From assembly GCA_002494165.1 (NCBI GenBank), contig DLBH01000072.1, positions 1-9,913 on the forward strand: a DNA stretch of 9,913 bases, written 5' to 3'. The position numbers were made by a program, and so were the translations under genes. This stretch comes from Lachnospiraceae bacterium UBA7026. Its GTDB lineage: Bacteria; Bacillota; Clostridia; Lachnospirales; Lachnospiraceae. Of the stretch, positions 1 to 6,265 are shown one piece after another; within the stretch, counting starts at the first letter, position 1; each line of letters starts with the position of its first letter. The notes beneath the pieces were generated by a model. It was not told the DNA's origin and made no database searches. It saw nothing but the letters and a program-made list of their open reading frames with translations.

Positions 1-40
1 TCCTACAGTAAGTTTACGCTGTCTCCAACCCTTTTAAATA

Positions 41-69
41 TTTACAAGCTGAAACGAACTTGATATATT
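41..69 (+). promoter_or_regulatory. Sigma-A type promoter ahead of a hairpin
   Basis: A TTTACA -35 box (41-46) lies exactly 17 bases from a TATATT -10 box (64-69). Both are near consensus and face right. The predicted start near 76 falls just before the hairpin at 80-140, so the first product would be a short structured RNA. The surrounding DNA is AT-rich, so a chance match is possible. Confidence 0.45.
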
Positions 70-75
70 TTATTT

Positions 76-150
76 AAAGAACCACTGCCCATAGATAAAC
101 GACCCACAGAAGCCTGCTTATCGTCTATTAAGCAGTGGTTGATTTTTATT
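76..150 (+). ncRNA. Candidate short structured RNA or attenuated leader
   Basis: A 9-bp perfect outer stem (80-88 with 132-140) encloses inner helices (91-94 with 125-128, 99-102 with 121-124, possibly 107-109 with 114-116). The sequence GATTTTTATT follows, as in an intrinsic terminator. Coming straight after a promoter, this predicts an RNA of about 75 nt. It could be a small RNA, a premature-termination leader for the CLC gene 200 bases downstream, or simply the terminator of a gene left of the window. I do not recognise a known RNA family. It does not show the conserved GGxGATG and CTGATG segments of the fluoride riboswitch. Confidence 0.3.
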
Positions 151-226
151 CCTATACTTTTAAAGACAGAATTCCTTTTTATATGAATATCTTTATATAA
201 AAGTTTCTTAATCCAAGAAGTCCTTA

Positions 227-255
227 TTACAAGTATTCTTTTTTACGGATATATT
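227..255 (+). promoter_or_regulatory. Putative promoter of the CLC gene
   Basis: A weak TTACAA -35 (227-232) is followed after 17 bases by a good TATATT -10 (250-255). Transcription would start near 262, giving a leader of about 88 nt. An inverted repeat, ACCATA-GCAAA-TATGGT (301-317), lies in that leader and could be an operator. The area is AT-rich, so this is only a suggestion. Confidence 0.3.
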
Positions 256-350
256 AAAAATTCCTTTCTACATAAATTACTATTTAGAAGAAATGGTTTT
301 ACCATAGCAAATATGGTTAAGATAGCAATTAGCAGGGAGGGACCAGAAGC

Positions 351-1595
351 ATGAACGACCAGACGAAATATATTTTATCCAGTATCAGGGCCTTTGTGCG
401 CTGGAGTGTCTTTGGCATCATCACCGGCCTGGTCGCCGGCGGTATTGCCTCCTCCTTTGACCTGGCCCTGGTCTGGGCCAACACCTTCAGAGGCACTCAT
501 CCACGCATCTTTCTTGGGCTTCCCCTGGCAGGCCTGGCCATCAGCTGGCTCTACTATCATCTGGGAGAAAAAGGTGACCAGGGAACCAACCTGGTAATCG
601 AGTCTATCCGGAAAAAGGAAGGTATCCCCTGGTATGTGGCCATCCGGATCTTCTTCGCCACCTTTTTGACCCATCTTTTCGGCGGCTCTGCCGGCCGTGA
701 GGGAGCAGCCCTGCAGATGGGCGGATCCATCAGCTCCACCATAGCCCACGTCCTTAACAAATGGAAGCTGGACAAGAATGCCGTCATCATGACCGGCATG
801 GCAGCTACCTTCTCAGCCCTCTTCGGCACCCCCCTGGCAGCCACCGTTTTTGCCTTAGAGATGGTAAATGTAGGTGAAATCTACTATGCTGCCCTGGTAC
901 CCTGCAGCTTTGCGGCAGTGGTAGGCCTCATGGTCGCCCGGTTTCTGGGTGTGGAAGCAGAGCATTTTACCATGCCCTATGTTCCCAAACTGACACCCTA
1001 TAACCTGGTCATGGCCATCCTGCTGGCTGCCTGCTGTACCCTGGTGGGAATCTTCTTCTGCATCGTCCTGAAGAAGGCTCACAAATTTTTCCATGAACCT
1101 TTCTGGAACCATTATGCAGCCGTCTTTACCGCCGGCTGTCTCCTAGTCCTGCTCAATCTGGCAGTCCGGTCCACAGACTACATGGGAGCCGGCATGCATA
1201 TCATCGAGGAAGCCGTCGGAGGGCACGCCAGGCCGGAAGCCTTCATCCTGAAAATCATATTCACAGCCATCACCCTGGGCTCCTGTTATAAAGGCGGAGA
1301 GATTGTTCCTTCCTTCTATATCGGAGCGACCTTCGGCTGTGTCTTCGGCAAGCTGGTGGGATTTTTCTCCCCCGGCGTCTTTGCCAGCCTGGGCATGGTG
1401 TCAGTATTTTGCAGCGTCACCAACTGCCCCATCGCCTCCCTGCTGATCGCCGCGGAACTCTTCGGCTTCGACGGCATCTATTACTTCCTGGTCTGTATCA
1501 GCGTCAGCTATATGCTTTCCGGCCGCTACAGTCTCTATTCCAGCCAGAAAATCATCCATGATAAAAATATGGAACAAAAAGAGGAAAAAGAGTGA
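351..1595 (+). CDS. CLC family fluoride/proton antiporter (CLC-F type)
   Basis: This is an integral membrane CLC protein of 414 residues, the usual length for bacterial CLCs without cytoplasmic CBS domains. The filter motifs are of the fluoride-specific CLC-F branch rather than the chloride branch: GREGAALQMGG (115-125) has GREGA instead of GREGP, and YKGGEIVPSFYIGATFG (313-329) carries a glutamate (E317) at the helix-N site where chloride CLCs have GGxFxP. In CLC-F this glutamate, with the gating glutamate (here E117), takes part in proton-coupled fluoride export. The likely role is removing toxic fluoride from the cytoplasm. GGGAGG (335-340) lies 10 bases before the ATG. The gene stands alone, converging with the MATE gene; its last codons form part of the shared terminator. 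The CLC family is certain; the fluoride preference is inferred from the motifs. Confidence 0.9.
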   Translation: MNDQTKYILSSIRAFVRWSVFGIITGLVAGGIASSFDLALVWANTFRGTHPRIFLGLPLAGLAISWLYYHLGEKGDQGTNLVIESIRKKEGIPWYVAIRIFFATFLTHLFGGSAGREGAALQMGGSISSTIAHVLNKWKLDKNAVIMTGMAATFSALFGTPLAATVFALEMVNVGEIYYAALVPCSFAAVVGLMVARFLGVEAEHFTMPYVPKLTPYNLVMAILLAACCTLVGIFFCIVLKKAHKFFHEPFWNHYAAVFTAGCLLVLLNLAVRSTDYMGAGMHIIEEAVGGHARPEAFILKIIFTAITLGSCYKGGEIVPSFYIGATFGCVFGKLVGFFSPGVFASLGMVSVFCSVTNCPIASLLIAAELFGFDGIYYFLVCISVSYMLSGRYSLYSSQKIIHDKNMEQKEEKE

Positions 1596-1616
1596 CCTTT
1601 TCAGGTCACTCTTTTT
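1585..1616. terminator. Bidirectional terminator built from two gene ends
   Basis: A perfect 13-bp stem (AAAAAGAGTGACC at 1585-1597 with its complement at 1604-1616) closes a six-base loop. Each strand reads GTCACTCTTTTT at the 3' side, so it can end transcripts from both directions. The CLC stop codon (1593-1595) is in the left arm and the MATE stop (1601-1603) in the loop, so both reading frames end inside the hairpin. Confidence 0.88.
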
Positions 1617-2917
1617 CTAGTATCTTTCTTTACGGCAATGAGATAAACGACAAAACGAGCTACCCAGTCTATATACATGGCGTACCATACTCCCAAAACA
1701 TTCATATGGAAGAACTTGATGAAAAGATAAGCCAGGCCTACACGGAAAAGCCACATGGTAACCAGAGCCACCATCATGGTGAATCCTGCCCTGCCTATGG
1801 CCCGGAAATAATAGGGGTAGAGAAAAGCTACAGGCCAGAGGATCATGGCCAGAGCATGGGATATAAGCAGTCCCCTGGCCAGGTCTGCCGCCTGTCCCGA
1901 AAGTTGATAACAGCTAATCCAGAAGGAGGCTCCCGCAATCAAAATGGTACATAAAACTACCAGCATCAGATAATCCAGTATCACCAGTTTCCTGGCATAG
2001 TATCTGGCCTGGTCATACTCCCCTGCCCCATAGCACTGGCCTACGATGGTAAGCATGCCGGCTCCCAGGGCATTGCCAGGAAGGTACAGATAGGTCACCA
2101 GGTTTGAAGCAACGGCAAATGCAGCAATAGAGCTGGTCCCCAAAGTGGCAACCAGACTCTGCAGCAGAACCTTTCCCAGCTGGAAAACAGAGCTTTCCAC
2201 ACTGTTTGGAATACCAATGGCCAGTATCCTTTTAATCAACCTGCCATCGGGAACCAGATAACCTAAGGCAGGAATCCGCAGCTCATTATCCTTTTTCTGG
2301 AGCAAGAGAACGATACTTACTGCCGCGATGATCCTGGAGATTAAGGTAGGGATACCGACACCCTCCACTCCCATATGAAGACCAAAGATACATACAGCAT
2401 TTCCTATGACATTGATCACATTCATCATCAGAGAAATCAGCATAGAACTCCTGGTATTACCCACAGCCCTGAACATAGCCGCTCCGGAATGATAGACTGC
2501 CAGAGCCGGAAAGGACATGGCCGTTAATTTCATGTAGATTAAAGCATTATCCATAACAGATACCTCAATCTGTCCGAAAATAAGGGATAACAGGACACGG
2601 TTCCCAAGAATACATATAGCCGAAATCACCACCATGACCAAGGTGGTCATACAAAACAGCTGAGCCCCGCTTCTCCTGGCATCGTCCTGCTTCTTTCCTC
2701 CCAGGAACTGGGCACAGACCACGGTTCCTCCTGCAGACATGGCAAAAAGGACCTGAAGAATCAGGTTATTGATGGCATCTACCAGAGACACACCTGCTAC
2801 GGCCTCCTCCCCTAAAGTGGCTACCATCATGACATCTGCCATCCCCACGAGAACAATCAGCAGCTGCTCAATAATCAGGGGAACAAGTAAATCTTGCAGG
2901 TCTTTTCTACTATACAT
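1601..2917 (-). CDS. MATE family efflux transporter
   Basis: This is a 438-residue polytopic membrane protein of the multidrug and toxic compound extrusion type, which exports cationic drugs or metabolites using an Na+ or H+ gradient. The two-fold MATE repeat is visible: GMADVMMVATLG (25-36) matches LLQSLVATLG (251-260); FLGGKKQDDARR (71-82) matches CYGAGEYDQARYYARK (295-310); and the segment after AVGNTR (151-156) matches that after AIGRAG (373-378). About twelve hydrophobic segments fit the family. GGAGG (2927-2931) lies nine bases before the ATG. It follows the DUF5714 gene on the same strand after 88 bases without a clear terminator, so co-transcription is likely; a weak extra promoter in that gap cannot be excluded. 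The substrate cannot be read from sequence. Confidence 0.93.
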   Translation of the reverse strand: MYSRKDLQDLLVPLIIEQLLIVLVGMADVMMVATLGEEAVAGVSLVDAINNLILQVLFAMSAGGTVVCAQFLGGKKQDDARRSGAQLFCMTTLVMVVISAICILGNRVLLSLIFGQIEVSVMDNALIYMKLTAMSFPALAVYHSGAAMFRAVGNTRSSMLISLMMNVINVIGNAVCIFGLHMGVEGVGIPTLISRIIAAVSIVLLLQKKDNELRIPALGYLVPDGRLIKRILAIGIPNSVESSVFQLGKVLLQSLVATLGTSSIAAFAVASNLVTYLYLPGNALGAGMLTIVGQCYGAGEYDQARYYARKLVILDYLMLVVLCTILIAGASFWISCYQLSGQAADLARGLLISHALAMILWPVAFLYPYYFRAIGRAGFTMMVALVTMWLFRVGLAYLFIKFFHMNVLGVWYAMYIDWVARFVVYLIAVKKDTRKRVT

Positions 2918-3005
2918 TTTATTTAACCTCCGATTACATTTTATATCTTTTAATTCCTGTACATTCAGTTCAGACCATGGAAGAAGACATGACTGTCCAT
3001 AGGAA

Positions 3006-3704
3006 TCAATGATTTACCCTGGAAAAAGGGCATCGCTTTCCGATGCACTGGTTATTCTGTACAGAATAATGGCAGACCACCTCCGCTCTCTCCATCTCTA
3101 TTCCAAAATGCTCCCTGACAAAGTCAATGGCCGCCAGTATGGACAGGTAGGAATCCCGCTTACAACAGCGGGGCCCTCCGACCTCCCCGATCCTTCCAAG
3201 AGAGGCAGCCGTCATCTGATGGGACAGGGCAAAGGACTCCTCGGTCAAGGGTGTGGACCCGGTGATGATAGATACAAACATACCGCTGCTGATCCCGGCC
3301 CCGCAGGCACCCCAGAACCCACAGGCCCCGCCCGGCACACTCTTACCCCGGCTGATCATCTCAAGCAAAGCCTTGTGAAGATCGACCTGACCGCCTGCAT
3401 TTTTATAGGCCGTCAGCAGGGCGGCCCCCACCATGACATGGTGCTCGGGCCCATGCATATGGCAGAAAGGCATACTCATCATCCTGTCCATAATGGCGAT
3501 AGGATCCTTGGAAGTCTCTTCCATACAAACCCCGACAATAGTATCCAGACCCTGGGTATGACATTCGTTACATACATAATGTCCATGGACACACCTGGTC
3601 TTACTATTTTCCTTTTTATGGCAGATCTCACACTCCATAAGGATATCCGATTCCAGATATTCCAGGGGTGCCTTACAGATCAAACATTCTTCCTTCAAAG
3701 CCAT
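3006..3704 (-). CDS. DUF5714 Cys-rich, probably metal-binding protein
   Basis: This soluble protein of 232 residues resembles the DUF5714 family, whose function is not established as far as I know. The N-terminal third is built of paired cysteines: CLIC (7-10), CEIC (25-28), and CVHGHYVCNEC (38-48), which suggests a small zinc or iron site. The rest keeps further Cys and His: C81, H82, H84, a glycine-rich GGACGFWGACGAGISSG (125-141), GGPRCC (176-181) and C211, C220, C225 near the end. About sixteen cysteines in 232 residues suggests metal or Fe-S binding. The start is uncertain: GAGGAGG (3706-3712) ends one base before the ATG, whereas TTG at codon 3 (3698) lies at a normal 7-base spacing; an in-frame stop just upstream rules out an earlier start. 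It has its own promoter and probably leads into the MATE gene. Confidence 0.82.
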   Translation of the reverse strand: MALKEECLICKAPLEYLESDILMECEICHKKENSKTRCVHGHYVCNECHTQGLDTIVGVCMEETSKDPIAIMDRMMSMPFCHMHGPEHHVMVGAALLTAYKNAGGQVDLHKALLEMISRGKSVPGGACGFWGACGAGISSGMFVSIITGSTPLTEESFALSHQMTAASLGRIGEVGGPRCCKRDSYLSILAAIDFVREHFGIEMERAEVVCHYSVQNNQCIGKRCPFSRVNH

Positions 3705-3705
3705 A

Positions 3706-3712
3706 CCTCCTC
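3706..3712 (-). promoter_or_regulatory. RBS too close to the DUF5714 ATG
   Basis: GAGGAGG sits one base upstream of the ATG at 3704, much closer than the usual 5-9 bases. From the end of AGGAGG to the TTG at codon 3 (3696-3698) is 7 bases. Either the ATG is used inefficiently or translation begins at TTG, which would remove two residues. Confidence 0.5.
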
Positions 3713-3789
3713 ACAAATCATAATCTATGGCAAATAAAAATAAAAAAAAACTTCATTAATAGATAAAAATTTCTCAATAGACAATTCTC

Positions 3790-3817
3790 ATTATAGCAGA
3801 AATTAATACAGTGAAAA
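3790..3817 (-). promoter_or_regulatory. Promoter of the DUF5714-MATE unit
   Basis: Read leftward, a TTTTCA -35 (complement of 3812-3817) is separated by 16 bases from a perfect TATAAT -10 (complement of 3790-3795). The start near 3783 would give a leader of about 80 nt containing a run of nine T residues. It lies past the terminator of the sigma/DUF4349 unit, so the two units are separately transcribed. Confidence 0.6.
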
Positions 3818-3852
3818 GACTCATGTTCATGGTATTTCAATCTATAAAGCAT

Positions 3853-3911
3853 AAAAATAAAGCAGGAATATCCATATCTTTTCCTTTTGAAGAAATGGGG
3901 CTATTCCTGCT
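3853..3911 (-). terminator. Terminator of the sigma/DUF4349 operon
   Basis: AGCAGGAATA (3861-3870) pairs perfectly with TATTCCTGCT (3902-3911), and the interior can extend the helix with CCAT (3872-3875) and ATGG (3895-3898). Read leftward, the stem is followed by TTATTTTTAT. It begins about 70 bases after the DUF4349 stop codon. Confidence 0.75.
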
Positions 3912-3980
3912 TATTATAATCCTATTTGCTAATGCTTTCTATCAAGTGATCTGCTAGTGTTTTCTGCAATCTCTCTTAAT

Positions 3981-5504
3981 TTACTCATCAAATACATTCG
4001 GGTCCATCTCCTGGTCCTTCTTTTTCCGGGAAGGCAGTTTCCATCCCTTCTTTTTCAGGATAAAGCGGACAAGGACTACAATAAGAGTTATAGTGATAAT
4101 CACCGGAAGAAGATAAAGGATGGCAAGAATCAGATTGACCATTCCTTCCGCGAAATTCTCAAAGCCTTCCTGCAGCCGGCTCTTAGCCTTCTGACCGAAG
4201 CTGGCCTCCGGGCTCTCCGTGTATTTTTTCACCTCATTTAAAGAGAGATTTACCCTGGAGTAGGCCACCTGGTCATCCAGACCCTTGAGGGCTGACTCAT
4301 AGGAATCAAGCTCTGTCTGGACCTCCGTCAGTCTGTTCTCCACCATGATCATATCCTCTATGGTCACTGCCTTCTCCATCATCTGCAGAAGCCTTTCCTC
4401 CTGAATCTTTAAAGCCTTGATCTGAACCTCAGTATCATGGTAATAAGAGGTCACGTTATCTACATTCTGGCTCTTTGAAACCACAGAACCGATTCCCGGC
4501 ATCCCTTCCAGGAAAGAATTATATTCTGCAGCCGGGACTCTGATGACCAGCTCGTTTCTCATCAGCCGGCTTGTAGCGGACCCGCCGCCATCATAACCAT
4601 AATAGCCGGATGAGGAAGTCTCATTCTCCGACTCTATATAGCCGCCGGCATTCTGGATCGCCGTCTTTACCTTTTCCAGGCTTTTGGGATAGTCTTCCGT
4701 TTCTATCCGGACTGAGGCGGAGTAGATCAGCTTCTGGCCATTTTGTACATTGGTCTCTCCGGTATTATCCTTTGTGCCGGTAGTATCCTGCTGGCTGGTC
4801 TTACCATCCAGTCCCGAACCATCCTGCTGGCTGCCGGTCTTTTCCTGGTCAGGTACTGCTGCCGACATGCTGTAATTGTTACTACTGTCCTGGCCGGATT
4901 CCGCTGCCATATCATAATCTTCGGAAGCCTGGGCTCCCTCATAATTATAGGATTCTTCCTCCTCAACATAGCCGCCATCCTCCTGGCTGTAGTCAGACTC
5001 CATAGCCGGACTCATATTATAACCATTTCCCCGGCCGGCCAGGGATACACCGACAAGACTTCCAACCAAGAAAAAGGCCAGGGCAGCCGCAATCTGGCTA
5101 AAGCGGCCAAATCTGCGGGACTTCTTCTTTTTACCCTTTGGTCTCTTAGTTTTTTTGTCTTCAAAGTTAAGTAAGCGCCCGCTATCTTGATTTGCTTTGC
5201 CTGGACTATTCTTTTCAGAATCCGGTTCTTCATATACATTTCCAAGATCCTCTTTTGCAATGCCAGAATCTTCTTTTACATTCCCGGGATCTTCCTTTGC
5301 ATTCCCAAGATCTTCCTTTGCATTCCCAAGATCTTCCTTTGCATTCCCAAGATCTTCCTTTACATTTTCCGGGGACCTCTTAATAGCTTCCCTGTCCCTT
5401 ATATCCTCCATATCCTTGATACCCTGCAAAACTCTTTCTGCCATCTCCGGCGTAACACTGAGGCGGGACATGACATCCTGATACTTTTTATTCTCCAAAA
5501 TCAT
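3981..5504 (-). CDS. DUF4349 membrane protein, probable anti-sigma regulator
   Basis: This 507-residue membrane protein probably holds the ECF sigma factor encoded just upstream. Layout: a short helical N-terminus (1-40); seven 7-residue repeats of the form N-A/V-K-E-D-L-G (47-95); a very basic patch (117-134); a membrane segment (about 136-156); an acidic, Ser/Gly/Gln-rich linker (160-255); a DUF4349 domain (about 257-485) starting KLIYSASVRIETED and including a long coiled-coil stretch (about 360-412); a second membrane helix (455-482); and a basic tail. The N-terminus lacks Cys and His, so it is not a zinc-type anti-sigma domain. Its ATG overlaps the sigma gene by 17 bases, a sign of translational coupling. 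AAGGAGG lies 3 bases before the ATG; TTG at codon 3 is an alternative. The domain call is good; the anti-sigma role is inferred from position and topology. Confidence 0.83.
   Translation of the reverse strand: MILENKKYQDVMSRLSVTPEMAERVLQGIKDMEDIRDREAIKRSPENVKEDLGNAKEDLGNAKEDLGNAKEDPGNVKEDSGIAKEDLGNVYEEPDSEKNSPGKANQDSGRLLNFEDKKTKRPKGKKKKSRRFGRFSQIAAALAFFLVGSLVGVSLAGRGNGYNMSPAMESDYSQEDGGYVEEEESYNYEGAQASEDYDMAAESGQDSSNNYSMSAAVPDQEKTGSQQDGSGLDGKTSQQDTTGTKDNTGETNVQNGQKLIYSASVRIETEDYPKSLEKVKTAIQNAGGYIESENETSSSGYYGYDGGGSATSRLMRNELVIRVPAAEYNSFLEGMPGIGSVVSKSQNVDNVTSYYHDTEVQIKALKIQEERLLQMMEKAVTIEDMIMVENRLTEVQTELDSYESALKGLDDQVAYSRVNLSLNEVKKYTESPEASFGQKAKSRLQEGFENFAEGMVNLILAILYLLPVIITITLIVVLVRFILKKKGWKLPSRKKKDQEMDPNVFDE
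5220..5366 (-). repeat. Seven-unit 21-bp tandem repeat inside DUF4349 gene
   Basis: Seven consecutive in-frame 21-bp units encode NVKEDLG, NAKEDLG (twice), NAKEDPG, NVKEDSG, IAKEDLG and NVYEEPD. The units in the middle are nearly identical at DNA level, while the outer ones have drifted. A 21-bp period keeps the frame, so copy number can change without breaking the gene. The repeats form an acidic/basic, probably extended or helical cytoplasmic spacer between the N-terminus and the membrane helix. Confidence 0.95.
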
Positions 5505-5970
5505 ATTCCTCCTTCAATATTTTCTTTAAACGCTTCCTGCCACGGTTCAGGCGGACCCTAATGGTCGACTCGGGCAGGGACAGCAGCTCTGCAATCTGCC
5601 TGGTGGAATACTCTTCCTGGTAAAAGAGGTGGATGACTTCCCGGTAGATCTCCGGCAGTTCTCTCACCGCATCCCACACATGACTAAGGTCTTCGGCACC
5701 TACAGAGACCAGGTCTTCCTTCAGTTCATCATAGGCCCGGATCTTGTTATGCCTGATCTTATTTTTAGACAGATTGGCAGCTACCCGCAAAAGCCAGGCC
5801 TTCTCATGTCCCCCGCTCTCAAAAGTCGGAGCTGACCTCATATATCTGATTAATGTTTCCTGCAGAATATCTTCCGCATCCTCCAGATTATGGAGGTAGG
5901 AATAGGCCATTCTCAGTATGTTATCCCCATAATCCGCAAGAAGACATTCTGCTCTTTTCATTCTATCCAC
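5488..5970 (-). CDS. ECF (extracytoplasmic function) sigma factor
   Basis: This is a sigma-70 family factor with only regions 2 and 4. Counting from the chosen GTG (160 residues), region 2 covers about 11-47 and includes the typical DAEDILQET core-binding helix (31-39); region 4 covers about 103-152, with LPEIYREV, a helix-turn-helix (STRQIAELLSLPESTIRVRL) and the closing RGRKRLKKIL. The frame stays open to a GTG at 6024, but that codon has no good ribosome site and sits at the predicted transcription start. GTG at 5970 has GGGAGG 7 bases upstream, so I prefer it. The gene overlaps the DUF4349 gene by 17 bases and probably drives its own promoter. The target stress is unknown. Confidence 0.9.
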   Translation of the reverse strand: MDRMKRAECLLADYGDNILRMAYSYLHNLEDAEDILQETLIRYMRSAPTFESGGHEKAWLLRVAANLSKNKIRHNKIRAYDELKEDLVSVGAEDLSHVWDAVRELPEIYREVIHLFYQEEYSTRQIAELLSLPESTIRVRLNRGRKRLKKILKEEYDFGE

Positions 5971-5977
5971 AGATTCA

Positions 5978-5983
5978 CCTCCC
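5978..5983 (-). promoter_or_regulatory. RBS that sets the sigma factor start at 5970
   Basis: GGGAGG, 7 bases before the GTG at 5970, is the only strong ribosome site near the 5' end of the gene. The next in-frame ATG (at 5961) would be 16 bases away, and the upstream GTG (6024) has no comparable site. Confidence 0.6.
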
Positions 5984-6028
5984 GCCTTTCCATAGTAAAA
6001 TTCAAATACGTATTTGCCTTTCACCTTA

Positions 6029-6057
6029 TATACAGTTGAATCCGACGAAATGTTTCA
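6029..6057 (-). promoter_or_regulatory. ECF-type autoregulatory promoter
   Basis: Read leftward, TGAAAC (complement of 6052-6057) is followed after 17 bases by TGTATA (complement of 6029-6034). The -35 is the hallmark AAC motif of ECF sigma promoters such as the Bacillus sigma-W group (TGAAAC, 16-17 bases, CGTA), and the -10 differs from CGTATA at one base. Transcription would start near 6022, about 50 bases before the GTG at 5970. Its position ahead of the sigma gene fits autoregulation. Confidence 0.6.
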
Positions 6058-6084
6058 GGATATGAAATTTTCCCTTTCAAATCT

Positions 6085-6265
6085 TTATATGGCCTGGGAA
6101 CAGTATCCCATCAAATGGAAAATACCTTCTGTTTCCTTTCCACAATATCCAATCAAATGGAAAATACCTTCTGTTTCCCGGAGGCTGCAGCCAGTCAGAT
6201 GGTTAATTGCCATCCCCAGAACTATAATAATGACAGGAATCCACAGAATCCATCGCTTTTTTCAT
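6085..6265 (-). pseudogene. Frameshifted small lipoprotein gene
   Basis: Read leftward from an ATG at 6265 (AGGTGG 7 bases upstream), the sequence begins ATG-AAAAAA-GCG and soon stops in frame 1 after 20 codons. Removing one A from the run of six (6257-6262) gives a 59-residue protein beginning MKKRWILWIPVIIIVLG with the ending NHLTGC at 21-26: a basic start, a long hydrophobic core and a perfect LTGC lipobox, so a lipoprotein signal peptide. The predicted mature part (34 residues) holds two 14-residue repeats, ETEGIFHLIGYCGK and ETEGIFHLMGYCSQ, and ends at TAA 6085-6087. It lies upstream of, and on the same strand as, the sigma gene. I see no known family. It may be a decayed stub of a longer lipoprotein, a gene switched by A-tract slippage, or a sequencing error. 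Confidence 0.4.
6104..6178. repeat. Tandem 42-bp period direct repeat
   Basis: A 33-bp unit at 6104-6136 recurs at 6146-6178 with one mismatch, 42 bases apart. The 42-bp period is a whole number of codons and matches the 14-residue repeat of the broken lipoprotein frame on the minus strand. It looks like a recent tandem duplication. Confidence 0.92.

Noticed and set aside
3009..3737. A 242-codon open frame on the plus strand opposite the DUF5714 gene
   Set aside because: It has no ribosome site and no recognisable domain. The minus strand has a strong promoter, a Shine-Dalgarno site and ordered cysteine motifs, so the plus frame is a shadow.
3927..3965. Imperfect 14-bp direct repeat (TGCTAATGCTTTCT/TGCTAGTGTTTTCT)
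   Set aside because: It is short, with two mismatches, and not linked to any mobile element or recombination signal.
5220..5366. CRISPR-like array
   Set aside because: The 21-bp units abut without spacers and are in frame inside a gene, so this is a coding minisatellite.
5971..6024. Longer sigma factor starting at GTG 6024
   Set aside because: There is no strong ribosome site, and the codon coincides with the start point predicted from the ECF promoter; GTG 5970 is better supported.
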